Program-made: the position numbers and the translations under genes | In this document: positions 22,259 through 33,500 of the stretch, one piece after another | Numbering within the stretch: the first letter of the stretch is position 1 | How the letters are laid out: every line of letters starts with the position of its first letter | Notes under the pieces: generated by a model | Told to the model about the DNA's origin: nothing | Database searches by the model: none | The model's input: the letters and a program-made list of their open reading frames with translations, nothing else | Source: Alternaria dauci | Lineage: Eukaryota > Ascomycota > Dothideomycetes > Pleosporales > Pleosporaceae | Assembly: GCF_042100115.1 (NCBI RefSeq) | Contig: NC_091272.1 | Coordinates: 2,790,001-2,854,000, forward strand | Direction of reading: 5' to 3' | DNA length: 64,000 nucleotides

Positions 22259-22936
22259 GCTGATGTCGTGATCTGAAGGCTTGCGAACTTGCTAGGGTGT
22301 TATGGTTTCAAGGTGCTGTTAAAACGTTAGATTGTTGTAGTGGCGGATGGGTGCAGTTCTTGACCAACTTGGGAGTTGTCGAAGGTGGGTTGCAGGTCTG
22401 GGTGGATAGAGTTAGGGGGTGGGTGTGTGGGTATATAGGTGTGAACTGGTTATTGCTAGTGCCTGTATTTATCTACTCAAGTAGGTTAGTGAGGAAGGCT
22501 AAGACCAAGAGCTGGAAAGCAACGGGCGGAGAGTGTATGCGAGTCACGAGACCGTAGCAGCATAGGAGTGGGCAAGTTCTGTTGTTGGGTAAACAGATAC
22601 TAGGATTGTCCACCCAGGGATATGACTGATGAAAGTGGCGGAGAAAGTGAAACCGGGCTCCTCGCACTATTCTCACTCAAAAAGTCGAGCGGCACCAGGG
22701 GGCAGAGGAAAGCTAACTTGGACTGCAGGTTTGCAATCGTTTTATCGAGAGAGATTGTGTTGTCGTAGATGTAGAAACGTCCAACATTGCATTCATTCAG
22801 TACTAGACTGCACATATCTGAGTGTGGTATCATGTTTTTCAGCCCAACCTAACCCGCTACATACCAAATGCATGCCCACGAGCTTACCAGCGCCAAACAC
22901 CAAATGCAAGAGCCATCGTTGCCCATCATCGACTAA
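22259..22936. other. Upstream region of the UAG-split gene
   Basis: About 680 bp between the start of the minus-strand split gene and the 3' end of SMC4. G/T-rich sequence at 22370-22440 on the plus strand (C/A-rich on the coding strand) may be promoter. No gene seen. Confidence 0.5.
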
Positions 22937-25900
22937 TCAAGCCCGTCCGGTGATGTAGTCTTTGTTTTCAATCGTAACACTCTTCGTCTGCTTGTAGTCA
23001 GTAACTGATGCTTAACCCGTTTGATGTGTGAGATGAACTTACCATATGGTTGACCTTGTAAACGCCCACCAACCGCGACGCAAGCTCAAACATATTGTTC
23101 CTGAGAGAAATGACAATAAACTGAGCGTTCTTCGTCCTCTCTTTGATGTAACTCGCCACGATGCTCACATTTCGGAAGTCCAAGGCCGCGTCAATCTCAT
23201 CCATGACATACAACGGCGTAGGCTTGTAGTGATGTAGAGCAAATACCAAGGCCAGAGAACTCAGCGTCTTCTCACCACCAGACAGGTTGCTGATGTTCTT
23301 CCATGACTTTTTCGGGGGCATGACGGAGAAGCGAATGCCCTCGGAAAAGGCATCAAGCGTATCTTCGTATTCTAGTTCAGCATTACCACCCATGGTGATC
23401 ATTTGGTACATCTCCTTGAGGCGGGCGGTGATGATGTCGAATCCGGCTTTGAAACCCTCCTTGCGGAGACGTCGGAGCTCTTCGCATTTATGCTTTGCGG
23501 CGTCGCGGGCGCTAACGGCAGTGGCGAGATCTGTGGAGCGTGCAGCGTGCTCTTCGACACGTTTGCGATATTCGGCGAGGACAGCTAGGTCGACTTGCGT
23601 GGACTCATTCTTCTTCTCCAAGTGGGCAATTTGGTCTTTGAGAGTGGCCTTATCCATGTCTTGAAGCTCGTCTTTACTGTAAGATGGAAGGCCCTGGCCC
23701 TCACCCTCTAGCTCTTCGCCCAGATCGGTAACGTTCTGGTACGCGAGTTTGCTCAGCTTGTCATGGAAGTAAGCTTGTTTCTTCTGGTACTCATTCAGAG
23801 TCTTCTGGCTCTCTTCAAGCATGTTGCGCATCTCGATTTCGACTGCACGCGTCTCGTTGAGCTCCGCCAACTTCTCATCAAGATCCTTCTTGACCAGCTG
23901 GAGCTGCTCTTTCTTAGTTTCGAGCTCTTCTTGCGCATCTTCGGCTTGTTGTCGAATTCCGGAAATATCACTTTGTTGCGAAGCCATGTCCTCTTCAACC
24001 TTCTCCGCATCGATAGCAAGCTTTTCCAGCTCCTTGATGGCATCGTTGTGCGCCTTTTCGTGCTTAGCGCGCTGCTTCTCTTCTTTTGACTTGGCAACCT
24101 GGGCATTTGATATTTGCTCGGTCAGGGTGTCGATCTGCCCCTTCAGACCATCAACCTTGGCCTTCTGACCTCGTAGCTTGACTCCACCAATCTCCATAAT
24201 CTTGTCTTGAAGACCCTTGATCTCGGCTTCGATGTCTTCAGTCTCGGCACGGAGCTTGGAGACCTCCTTCTCCATTGAAGCAATGTTCTTCTCCAAGGAT
24301 GCGATGCGCCCTTTGTCAGTCTTCGTGGATGTTTGTTCATTACCCAGCTCCTGGATGCGGCGTTGACAATCTGCAATGTTGCGATCAAAGCTCTCTAGCT
24401 CGAGCGCAAGTTTTTGCGACCTGGTATCCAGTTCAGGTATTTGCTGATTGAGATCTCTCAGCGCAGTTTCAAGCTCCCGCAGCTCTTGCTGGAACTCGGC
24501 GAAAGTCTGCTCAAGCGTATCCCGGTCATGCTCAAGCTTTGTAACTTGGTCTTTCGAGACGTCAGACGCAAGCTTGGAGGACATCTTTCCCTTAACCACT
24601 CTGCTTCCACCGCCGCTCATGGTACCGGCGGTGTCGATAAGCTTGCCGTCTAGGGTGACAACTCGCCATCTCTTTGCGCCATATGCGATACGCTCGGCTT
24701 GATCAAGGTTCTCGGCTACGAGCGTGTTTGTCATAACCTGGAAGAAGGCGGGTTTGAGCTTTTCGTGCTTGGGCTTCACAAGGTCGAAAAGACGTGGCAC
24801 GTTTTCGGGTGTTTGAACCGGGGACATGTCACGCTTCGCGAGGCGGTCCAGAAGAATGAAGTTGGCGCGACCGAGATTGTTCTTCCGAAGGTACTCAATG
24901 CACTGCTGACCAGACTCCACGGTGTCTACGACCATGTTGTCCAACTGTGGGCAGGCTGTAGAGATGGCAACATCGTACTTCTGGTCGATGGTACCAAGGT
25001 TTCCGAGTCGACCGTGAAAGCCATCAATACGCCCTGATTCTTTCAAGCGCATGAGGCCTGTCAGGACATTGCCCTGGGTCTGAGCTGACGAAAGGCTCGC
25101 ACGAGCCTCGTCGGCCTTGGCCCTGGCGCCAGAAAGCTTCGACCTCAGCATTGGCTCTTGTTGAGTTATCTCCTCAAGCTTAGCCTGTGTCTTCCGAACC
25201 TCCTTTTCGACACGCTTCCTTTCGGCCTTGCATTCGTCAAGCTCGGCAGCCTTGGTCTGTTTGGCTTCTTCCAAGCTTTCAATCTTCGCCTCGACTTCGG
25301 CAATACCCTTTGCACCAGCATTCTCACGCTCACGCATAATGTCTAGTTCACTCTGTGCGACTGCAATAGCCGATTGTTTTTCGTTGATCTTGGCGCTCCA
25401 AGGTTCCAAAGTCTTCTGCTTGGCTGCAATCTCGTCCGAGAGACCCTGGGTTTTGCCGGCCAAGCTCTTGCGAACAGCTTCGAGCTCCTTTGCTTCGAGC
25501 TCCATGCTCTGCTCAAGCTCAGCAATCTCCTCGCTGTAGCGCTCGACATCCGCGGAATACTGCTTCGCGAGACTCTCCGCTTCCGAACGACCATAGCCAC
25601 TTGTCTCTTTGGTCTTTTCTAGCTTCTTCTGCTTGCCAGCCAGAAACTTCTTCTTCTCTTCGAACTTGACCGTTTCCTTGTCGACACGGGCCACCTCTTT
25701 CTGATACTCCTGGTTCTTCCTCTCGAGTTGCTCGCACTCTTTCACGCCCCTCTTGTATTGTTGCTCTAGCTCCTTGATCTCTTCTTCGCTTCCCTGGTGT
25801 TTTTGCAACTCCTCGTCCAATTGCGCCTGGAGTTGACCGACGGACTCTTGTGTGACTTGGATGTGGTCATCGAATTCGGAGATGTAGATCTGGTAGAGGG

Positions 25901-27446
25901 TGGACTGCTTCGAGGCCAGCTCGTTCTCGTCACGGATGTAGGCAAGCGCCTTGTTCTTCTTCTCCTCCAGTCCGCTCTTCTCCTTTTCGACGTGCTGCAC
26001 ACGGCTGCTTTTTTCCCGACATATTTCGTTCAGGGTCTCCACTTCGACCTCAGACTCAGCAATGGGTGTCTTGTACTTGGACGTGCCGATGATGTCTTCG
26101 AGGTACTCGAGCAGACCATCGTCGTGTTCGCCCTGTGCTTTTGGCTTCATCTGCGCAATCGACTCAACCTCACCCTGCAAGATCAAGAAGCGCTTGTGAT
26201 CGAGATCCACACCCCGGTCTTTCAGTAGAGTCGTGACAATGGTAAACGTAGACTCCTTCCCGTTGATGTAGTATTTGCTCGAGTTGTTCTTGAATGCTTT
26301 GCGGGAGATGACGAGCTGCGAGTCGGGGATGACTTCGTGGCCGCCGTTTGGAAGGTCCTTGACTTCCTGGAAGTGGACTTCGACTTCACAATAGTCCAGA
26401 TCTGGGAAGGCGGCCGAGTTGTGGATGAGGGCGGAAAGCTTGCTCTGTCGCATCTTGCTTGCGCGGAAACCGAAGACGAACAGGAGCGAGTCGATGACGT
26501 TTGACTTTCCGGAACCGTTGGGGCCCACGACGGAGGAGAAGGAGGCGTGGAAGGGTCCAACCGCCTGTCGGCCAGCATAACTCTTGAAGTTGTTGAGGAC
26601 GAGCCAGGTAATGACTGTCCGCTGTTTGGGCGCCACTGGGTCGTGCAAGCCTGGGATGGCAGCCGCTCGCCTCTTGACGACGATATCTATGGGCTCAAGC
26701 ATGGTTTGCTGTGTGCTAAGTTCCTCAGCGGCCTTGACTGGCGGCGAGGGCTCTGGTAGTGAATCAACCTCCATCTTGGGCTCTGGTATGGGTGTCTCCT
26801 CTTTCGTCTCTATCTGTGTAACCTCAGCAACTGGCTCGGGCGCGGGTTCTGGCTCGGGTGCCGGCTCAGGCGATCGATCCCTCATTGTCACGTCGCTCGC
26901 CGCATCGTCCGCATCATGATCCGCAGTGTCGTTTCCAGCACCAGCAGGCGGTGAACTTGGTGTAACCGTGGCTTCGGAGGCCTGTTCGACTTCAGGCTCG
27001 GGCGATATCGAGGGCTCAGGCGTGAGCAAATGGGAGTCCTCCTCGACGGGTGCTGGCGCAACAGAGGAACGCGGCTTCCTCCCACGCCTCTTGGGCACTG
27101 CCTTGGAGGGCGAGGCCGCCCTGGTGCTCCTCTCTGGCGCGGGGGTGAGTGTCTGCGTGGGCTCGACCGACTCGGTGACGCGGGTGCGCCGTCTCGTCGT
27201 GGGCTTGGGTGTCGCTTCTTCATTCTGGGCTGCAGCCTTCCGTGGCCTGCCCCGCCCCCGTCCCGTCTTGAGCGGTGCTGGTGCTGGTGCTGGTGCTGGT
27301 GCCGGTGTGAATGCCTCTTCCTCTGCCTCCTGCTTGACTTCGGGCGTGGGTGTCGTGTTCTCCTCGTGGTCCGAATCGTCGACAACGGGTGCCTTTCGGC
27401 GCGTTGCAGCGGCACGCGTCGACTTCCGCGGGGATATTGAAGCCAT
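22937..27446 (-). CDS. SMC4: Condensin complex subunit SMC4
   Basis: Two exons, 27446-23043 and 22987-22937, encode about 1484 residues. SMC4 pairs with SMC2 to form the ATPase arms of condensin, which compacts mitotic chromosomes. Residues 1 to about 265 are disordered with Ala-Pro repeats and an AT-hook-like GRGRGRPRK. The ATPase head half has Walker A GPNGSGKSNVID near residue 308. A first coiled coil leads to the hinge (about 795-890, GFHGRLGNLGTIDQKYDVAI and the GGGSRVVKGKM region), then a second coiled coil. The ABC signature LSGGEKTLSSLALVFALHHY lies near 1389, and Walker B VMDEIDAALD near 1413. The 17-codon last exon supplies the conserved ending TKSVTIENKDYITGRA. Without splicing the frame would run into unrelated residues. 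Confidence 0.96.
27274..27303 (-). repeat. Coding hexanucleotide repeat in SMC4 N-terminus
   Basis: Four GGTGCT units and one GGTGCC variant, read on the plus strand, encode an Ala-Pro repeat in the disordered N-terminus of SMC4, just ahead of the AT-hook-like motif in genomic coordinates. Confidence 0.9.
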
Positions 27447-27882
27447 GGGTTGTCGCTATGACGGTGGGTTTGCCGTGGTTGGAGGCCGTTTGCGCGCTGT
27501 GCCCTTGTGCCCTTGTGCGACTTGACACTTGCCTAGCCTGGACTGACAAAAGCGTAAACAAACACCCGCGCACGTGTCAGCCCCGCGCGCCCCACCTGCC
27601 CCTGTGCCTTCAACTGTTAGACGACCTGTAGAATCTACGTGATGCAGAATTGGTCCGCGTCTTGATTCTGTCCCTGATCCATCCAACACGTCTAGACTCC
27701 ATCTGTTTGCCCGTACATCTTGGACCAGGATTCCGAGGTTACACTTGGATGCCAATGCCATGTATGGTGCCGTGCATCTGCAATAACTGCAGCCCCGCCT
27801 CAAACACCAGCCAGAGCACTCTCGCATCACTGTAATTCTCAGCCTACTCGGTTGCATACTTGCCATCTCCCCTAGCGTCATC
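27447..27882. other. Divergent promoter SMC4 / NIF3-like gene
   Basis: 436 bp between two divergent starts, probably a shared promoter region. No element recognised with confidence. Confidence 0.55.
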
Positions 27883-28354
27883 ATGGCAGCAACTCTGCAA
27901 AAGTTTAAGCTTGTGTTCTTCGTCCCTCCTTCCGCCGCCAATGCCTGCAAGGCTGCCATCTTCGGTGCCGGCGCGGGACGTTTCCCCGGCCCAGCCGGCT
28001 ACACCGAATGCTGCTTTACTAGCAGAGGAACCGGACAGTTCAGGCCGGGCGATGCTGCCAATCCACATGTAGGTTTCTATCCATCTTGATCAGGTCCCAG
28101 GTAAACTTGAAGCCATGGTCGGCATTTCGCACTGACACTAGTTGTGTAGATTGGCAAAGTTGGTGAATTGGAAGAAGTAGATGAGTATAGAATCGAGGCT
28201 ATATGCATGGGGCGTGATACCGCTGTCAAAGCGGTAGAAGCGCTGAAGAAGTGAGTTCGTCCTTTCGTGCCACCAAACAAACATTATTAATACACGCAGA
28301 GCACATCCATACGAAGAACCCGCATACGAGGTGTACAAGATGGAGGATATGTAA
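27883..28354 (+). CDS. Small NIF3-family / PII-like domain protein
   Basis: Three exons, 27883-28068, 28150-28250 and 28300-28354, encode 113 residues. The sequence matches the small PII-like (CutA-type) domain found inserted in bacterial NIF3/YqfO proteins: KFKLVFFVPPSAANACKAAI, GAGAGRFPGPAGYTECCF, GTGQFRPGDAANPHIGKVGE, then RIEAICMGRDTAVKAVEALKK and HPYEEPAYEVYKME. It lacks the dinuclear-metal NIF3 body, so it is a stand-alone module. The role is unknown; trimeric PII-like folds often bind small ligands or metals. Both introns are short with good donors (GTAGGT and GTGAGT), and each join restores conserved residues. It is divergent from SMC4. Confidence 0.9.
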
Positions 28355-28401
28355 AACGCTTATACCCCTATGGTGGTTCGGGAAGCGATCAGATAGTGCG
28401 G

Positions 28402-29980
28402 CTATTCACCCTCTTTCCCCGATACTACATCTTGCAACACTTTTTTGATTATTGGTAAATCCCTCTCAGCGTTTGACATCCAGTTGGAGATTGCGAACCT
28501 ACACGCCGGCTTCCCCTCCCATGCTGTACCTGACACGTATATCTTCCTTGTCGCCTTGATTTTATTGACCAGCTGCTTGTTCAGTTCTTCGTCTGTTGCA
28601 CGAAACAGTACGATGATATAAATTCCTTTCAAGATGTCTTCGTGGCAAGCGTTGCTCTTAGGCAGGAGCTCATACCCATCGCTTTCCAGGATATATTTTG
28701 CGATTCCTCGTGAAAGATCTATCTGCCGTTCCAGCATCGCACGATAACCCTCTCTGCCGTACGCAACAAGATTGGCGTAGACGGGTAACGCCCTGAAGCG
28801 CCGAGAGTTCTCAAGTCCGATGTTGAGTGGCGACATGATGGCGTTTGCATCATTTCCAGAAGCCAGGTATGCAGCGTTGGGATTTTGGAATACGCGTTCG
28901 GCGATATTGCGGTGTCGAGAGAGAAAAAAGCCACAGTCATAGGGTACGTTGAGCAGCTTGTGTGCATCGCCTGTGATTGAGTCTGCAAGCCCAAGTCCTT
29001 CACAAGCCTGGGTGATTGAAGAGTAAGTCGATGAGTTCAAGAGGCGGCCGAAGAGCCCAAATGCGCCATCGACATGTATCCACGCTCCATACACTAGACG
29101 TTGGTGCACGCAGTTAGTGTATGTTTCACCTGTATTTCGTACAAGAACACTACTTACTGTCGCACAGCTTGCGTATCTCTTCCATCTCTTTGAGACCCGA
29201 GGTGGCAAAGACTCCCGTGTTGACTTCCGACGCAGAAACGGCAACGATAGATGCTGCGCCAGGCTGCTCAAGTGATTTCTTGAGCAGCTGCATGTCAAAC
29301 TTGTGTGGTGCTTCCGACTGCCCCAGACACTTAACACTCGTCCTACCAAGGCCTAGTACACCCGCCGCTTTTCCTAGCGATGAGTGCGGTACCGTGGTCA
29401 ATATTTGGATGTCGTCAATCCCTGCACTCCGCATAGCTTCAACAATACCAAGCTCGCCAACACTAATCTCTGCATCGGTACGGTGCGCCGAGGCCTCAGC
29501 AATCACGTACTCTCGTCCGCATGCAAGACCTAGGATATTCGCTGACGTTGCGCCGGTAGTAAATATGCGATGCGGCCATTGCTCTGGTTCGAAGTTGAGC
29601 AATTCACAGAGTAGAGAAAGGGCTCGGTCTTCTACATCTGTGGCTATGGTCTCATTTGGCAAATGGACTTGTACGTTCTGGTCGTATGCTGAGACCAGGT
29701 TGTCGGCAAGGAGTGCTGCTGGTGTTGTGCCACCTGTCACAAAGCCGTAGTAGTTTGGCGAGCGAGAAGAGCCGTTAAAGGCTGGAGCGAGGTCCTCTTG
29801 CAAGTGACGTATGCTCTCTTCGAGCCCGACGCCTTGGCTGGGGAGGTGAGATTGAAGCTTGGAGCGAGCGTCATTCAATGTAGTCGTGGACGGAAGCACA
29901 TCAGTAGGCGGAGGACCTGAGTGTATCTTTGCGATTGTAGCAGAGAGCCTTTGGAACAGCTCGTTCTCCATGACTTCCAT
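28402..29980 (-). CDS. PLP-dependent group II amino-acid decarboxylase-like protein
   Basis: Two exons, 29980-29158 and 29093-28402, encode 504 residues. The fold is that of aromatic-L-amino-acid, tyrosine and glutamate decarboxylases. Visible features are the N-terminal substrate-side block SPNYYGFVTGGTTPAALLAD, the cofactor-binding FTTGATSANILGLACGREYV, the aspartate region YGAWIHVDGAFGLFGR, and the PLP lysine in GDAHKLLNVPYDCG (Lys about 320). The C-terminal small domain includes CRFAISNWMS. Splicing at GTAAGT...CTAG changes CDS to CDMYGAWIHVDG, as expected. The open frame extends upstream of ATG 29980 without another ATG (a TTG at 30025), so 29980 or 29971 is the start. The substrate cannot be read from the sequence. 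There is no signal peptide, so it is likely cytosolic. It is divergent from RecQ and 534 bp away. Confidence 0.88.
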
Positions 29981-30514
29981 GATCGATGCTTGGTGTTTTA
30001 CGTGATGAGGGTAGACTTTACGCAAGTGGGTGGATCAGTTTTGGTGATTGATTCGGTAAACAGAGTTATCGGCGCGAGGACTTTCTCCAATACGACGCGA
30101 CATATGACTCTACCTACTCAGAGCCTAGATTTTGAAGTAGTTAGGCCACCTGGAAGCGGCTGGTGGCTTCGCAACTTGCGCCATATTCGGGTGGATGGAG
30201 CTGGTAACTGTCGTACATCAAATAGATGTAGCGCCCTTGTGATTTGCTACATGTGTGTTGGCGGGTGCATGTACAGAGCGGCATGTCTGAGTGCAAAGCG
30301 GCAGGCCCACTCGAGAGCGCCAGCGCGCTGTTCGGCATCTCGGGATCCTGCACGTGATTTGGTGCTAGCGCGGTCGCGTTGCGGCGTTAGCACAACACGG
30401 TCAACGGCACTATCGATGACATCGCCACCATCCCGCCCGTAAAACCGCGACGCCCATGCAGATGCACGCGTAGAACATCCATGCGGGCTCCCACACCAAC
30501 GATGCGACGCTCTC
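29981..30514. other. Divergent promoter decarboxylase / RecQ
   Basis: 534 bp between divergent starts. Two out-of-frame ATGs (30481 and 30502) precede the RecQ start and could form short upstream reading frames. Nothing else seen. Confidence 0.5.
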
Positions 30515-33500
30515 ATGCCTCAGAACAATCTTAGCAAACATCTCAAGTGGTTGATCGCTGAGAAGCCTTTCGTTCCACCCGCGATTTCACCTGTTGTATA
30601 CGATCCCGACGCAGTCCCGACGAATTCAACGGCGATCCCACAACAGTCTTCTTCATTTTTGGACCAAGATACAGAATACAATGAGCCTGAAGCTGCCGCC
30701 GCGCCACCACCCCCACCAGCACTACCAGTCGCACGACCCGCTCCACCCCACGCTCTCGCTCGAACAAGAACCATCGATATACACAATCCACCAGAGACGG
30801 AAAACGTGGCCTCAGACATGGCAAGACTGAGAAACACACCCGCGAGTGGAAAGCCGAGACTGATCATAGCGGGGCTGCCCGAATATGCTTCTGCATCGAA
30901 CCCATCGAGCAGAGAGCGGAGGGAGCCTAGCGACACAGGAGGTCCCAGGGGCAATCGGCAAGATTCCTCAGCGAGTGCAAGGAAGTTCACCGGGTCCACC
31001 GTGGAAAACACTCCCGCCTCTCAACAAACTACTGCGAGGACCAGGTACCACGAGCCAATTGATGTCGATTCAATCGACCTCACCGGAGACGATACACGCT
31101 GCTCTTCGCCGATTCCAATGCGCACGCCCAAGAGCAGAAAACGGAAGAGCGACGAGTACGAAGCGGACTTCCGTCACACCAAGTCTCCCAGACCTGTTCG
31201 AAAGGCTCCCGCGCTCAGTCCAGAGTCTGACGACTTCGACGACTTCCCGGACATTGATGATATGGTCATGGCCCCGGACAGCCCTCCTCCGCCTTACTCA
31301 GCCACTGTAGATGGGGCAGGGAGACGGCCAAAGCACGTTGCGACAGCTGGAGATGACGACATGGAGGCCATGTTACAACTAGAAGAAGAGGAGCGACAGA
31401 TGGCGAACGCTGGAAATGCGACATCCTCACAGGCCCGCAAGCGCAAGTCACTGAGCCGCGTACCTTCTGATATTGCACCCGCTCGAAAGATAGGGAAGCA
31501 AACAAGTAGTCCTTCGCCCCGGAAGAACAATCCTGTGACGGTGGAGACTACGACCGGAAAGAGCCGAATTTCACACACTACTGGCACTAAGAGAGTTGGG
31601 CATGCAGTTTTGGACTCTGAGGACGATGAATTCGGCGCATTGGATGAGATGGACTTCGACACACAGTCTCGGACAAAGTCACCCACGCCAGCGACCAAGA
31701 GAGTACGCGAAAAGACACCGATGACTGGCCCTGGCAGAGGTGCTAGTCAGACACAGCTCCCTATACGGTCGCCTTCGAAGCCCATACGAAGCCCAAGCCC
31801 ATATCAGCCGGAAGAGGTTTCCATGCCTACCCCAGCAAAGTCTCAGTCTCCCAAAAAGGCTACCGAGTCCGCCCCTGCACCCGCCAAACGCATACCGAGC
31901 TCTTCTGAGCTTCCCAAGGAAAAGAGAGATGCTATCAAAGAGTCGATAGAGGCCTTTCTTAACACTGAAGGTCCAAGATTGCAAAAGCACCTCAAGGCTG
32001 CAAGCTCGGCATGGGACAGCGCCCGAGCCGCATTCGTTGCACATCTGTCTGAATTCGGCAAGCCTGATCCCAGCGAACAGGAAAGGATGGAATGTGCTCG
32101 CTCGCGAAAGGATGCAGTAGAGAAGTTGGTCTCTCTGAAGGCCAAACAGGACGAACTTATAGTGGAGCGCCAGAGGGTTAAGCAGAAGCTAGAGGATGAC
32201 TTGAACATTGGCCAGTTTGATGCAGCAGATGGCGAAACCCTCAGCAAACTGTTCAAGATGAATGAGGACATACAGATCGAGATGTTCTACTTATTGGATT
32301 TGGCGGCCATCAAGCAACAGCCAACGCCTCTTGTCAAAAAAGAGTCGAAAAACAACCGCAACGTGGTCATACAATCGACTCAAGCAAGTCCGATCCGACC
32401 ACTTCCTAAGGCCTCAAGAGATGTAGGGTCGAACCGGATTCCCCAGACACAATATAACAAACCAAGTGAGATTGGCGTTCAGGAAGTTTGGACACCCACT
32501 CGCCGTATTCGTTTCGCCGAAGAGCAAGTAGCTGCGTCTCCTCTACCACCGTCAATCCTGGAGTCTCGTGCCCGCGGGGATGACAATACATCAGGGAAGC
32601 AGAAAGGAAAGTCAAGAGAGCGATCTCATCGGATACCCGAGACGCCAGAGCGTCGAACATCCCCAAGGAAACCAAAACCGGCGGCTCCGCAACATGTACC
32701 AGATGAGTTTGGAGAGCTTGAGTTCGAAGAGGAAAGCTTGTTCGGCAAGAACATGGGCGAGTCTCACCAGCCTATCGAGATAAACGACGATGATGATTTC
32801 GGTGAAGATTTTGGGCCCGATGATGATGATGACTTCCTTCACGAGATTACTAATATCGAAAACCAGGCGCCGGGTGAGTTTGATTGGAAAGGCGAGCGTG
32901 CAGAGAGTCGCGTACCAACAAAATCTCGCGAAGTGTTCCGTGAGACTTCCACCAACAAGGTCCAGCCTAAACAAAACCAGCAATCTTCGCCGAAGAAGCA
33001 GCAGCTGAATATGCCTGCTAAGAACCACCCTGGAATGAGTTTCCCGTGGTCGCAGGATCTCAGGACCGCGCTCATTCGTCGTTTCGGCCTGCGAGGATTT
33101 CGCCCAGGACAGCTGGAAGCCATCAACACTACACTATCGGGCGAACACTGCTTCGTGCTCATGCCCACAGGAGGTGGCAAATCGCTCTGCTACCAACTTC
33201 CATCGGTGATCACTTCAGGCAAGACACGGGGAGTTACTATCGTAGTTTCTCCGCTCCTGAGTTTGATGGAGGATCAGGTGCAGGCTTGCAAACAACGCTT
33301 CGGGATGCAAGCGTTTCTGATCAACGGAGAGTCCACCGCCGCGCAAAAGAGCATGATCATGGATGGGCTACGCCAGCGGGATCCTCAGCAATTCATACAG
33401 ATTCTCTATCTGACTCCTGAAATGCTTAGCAAGAACCAGAGAATGATCAGTGCTTTCCAGCAACTGCATTCTGGGGGAAACCTTGCCCGTATCGTAATCG

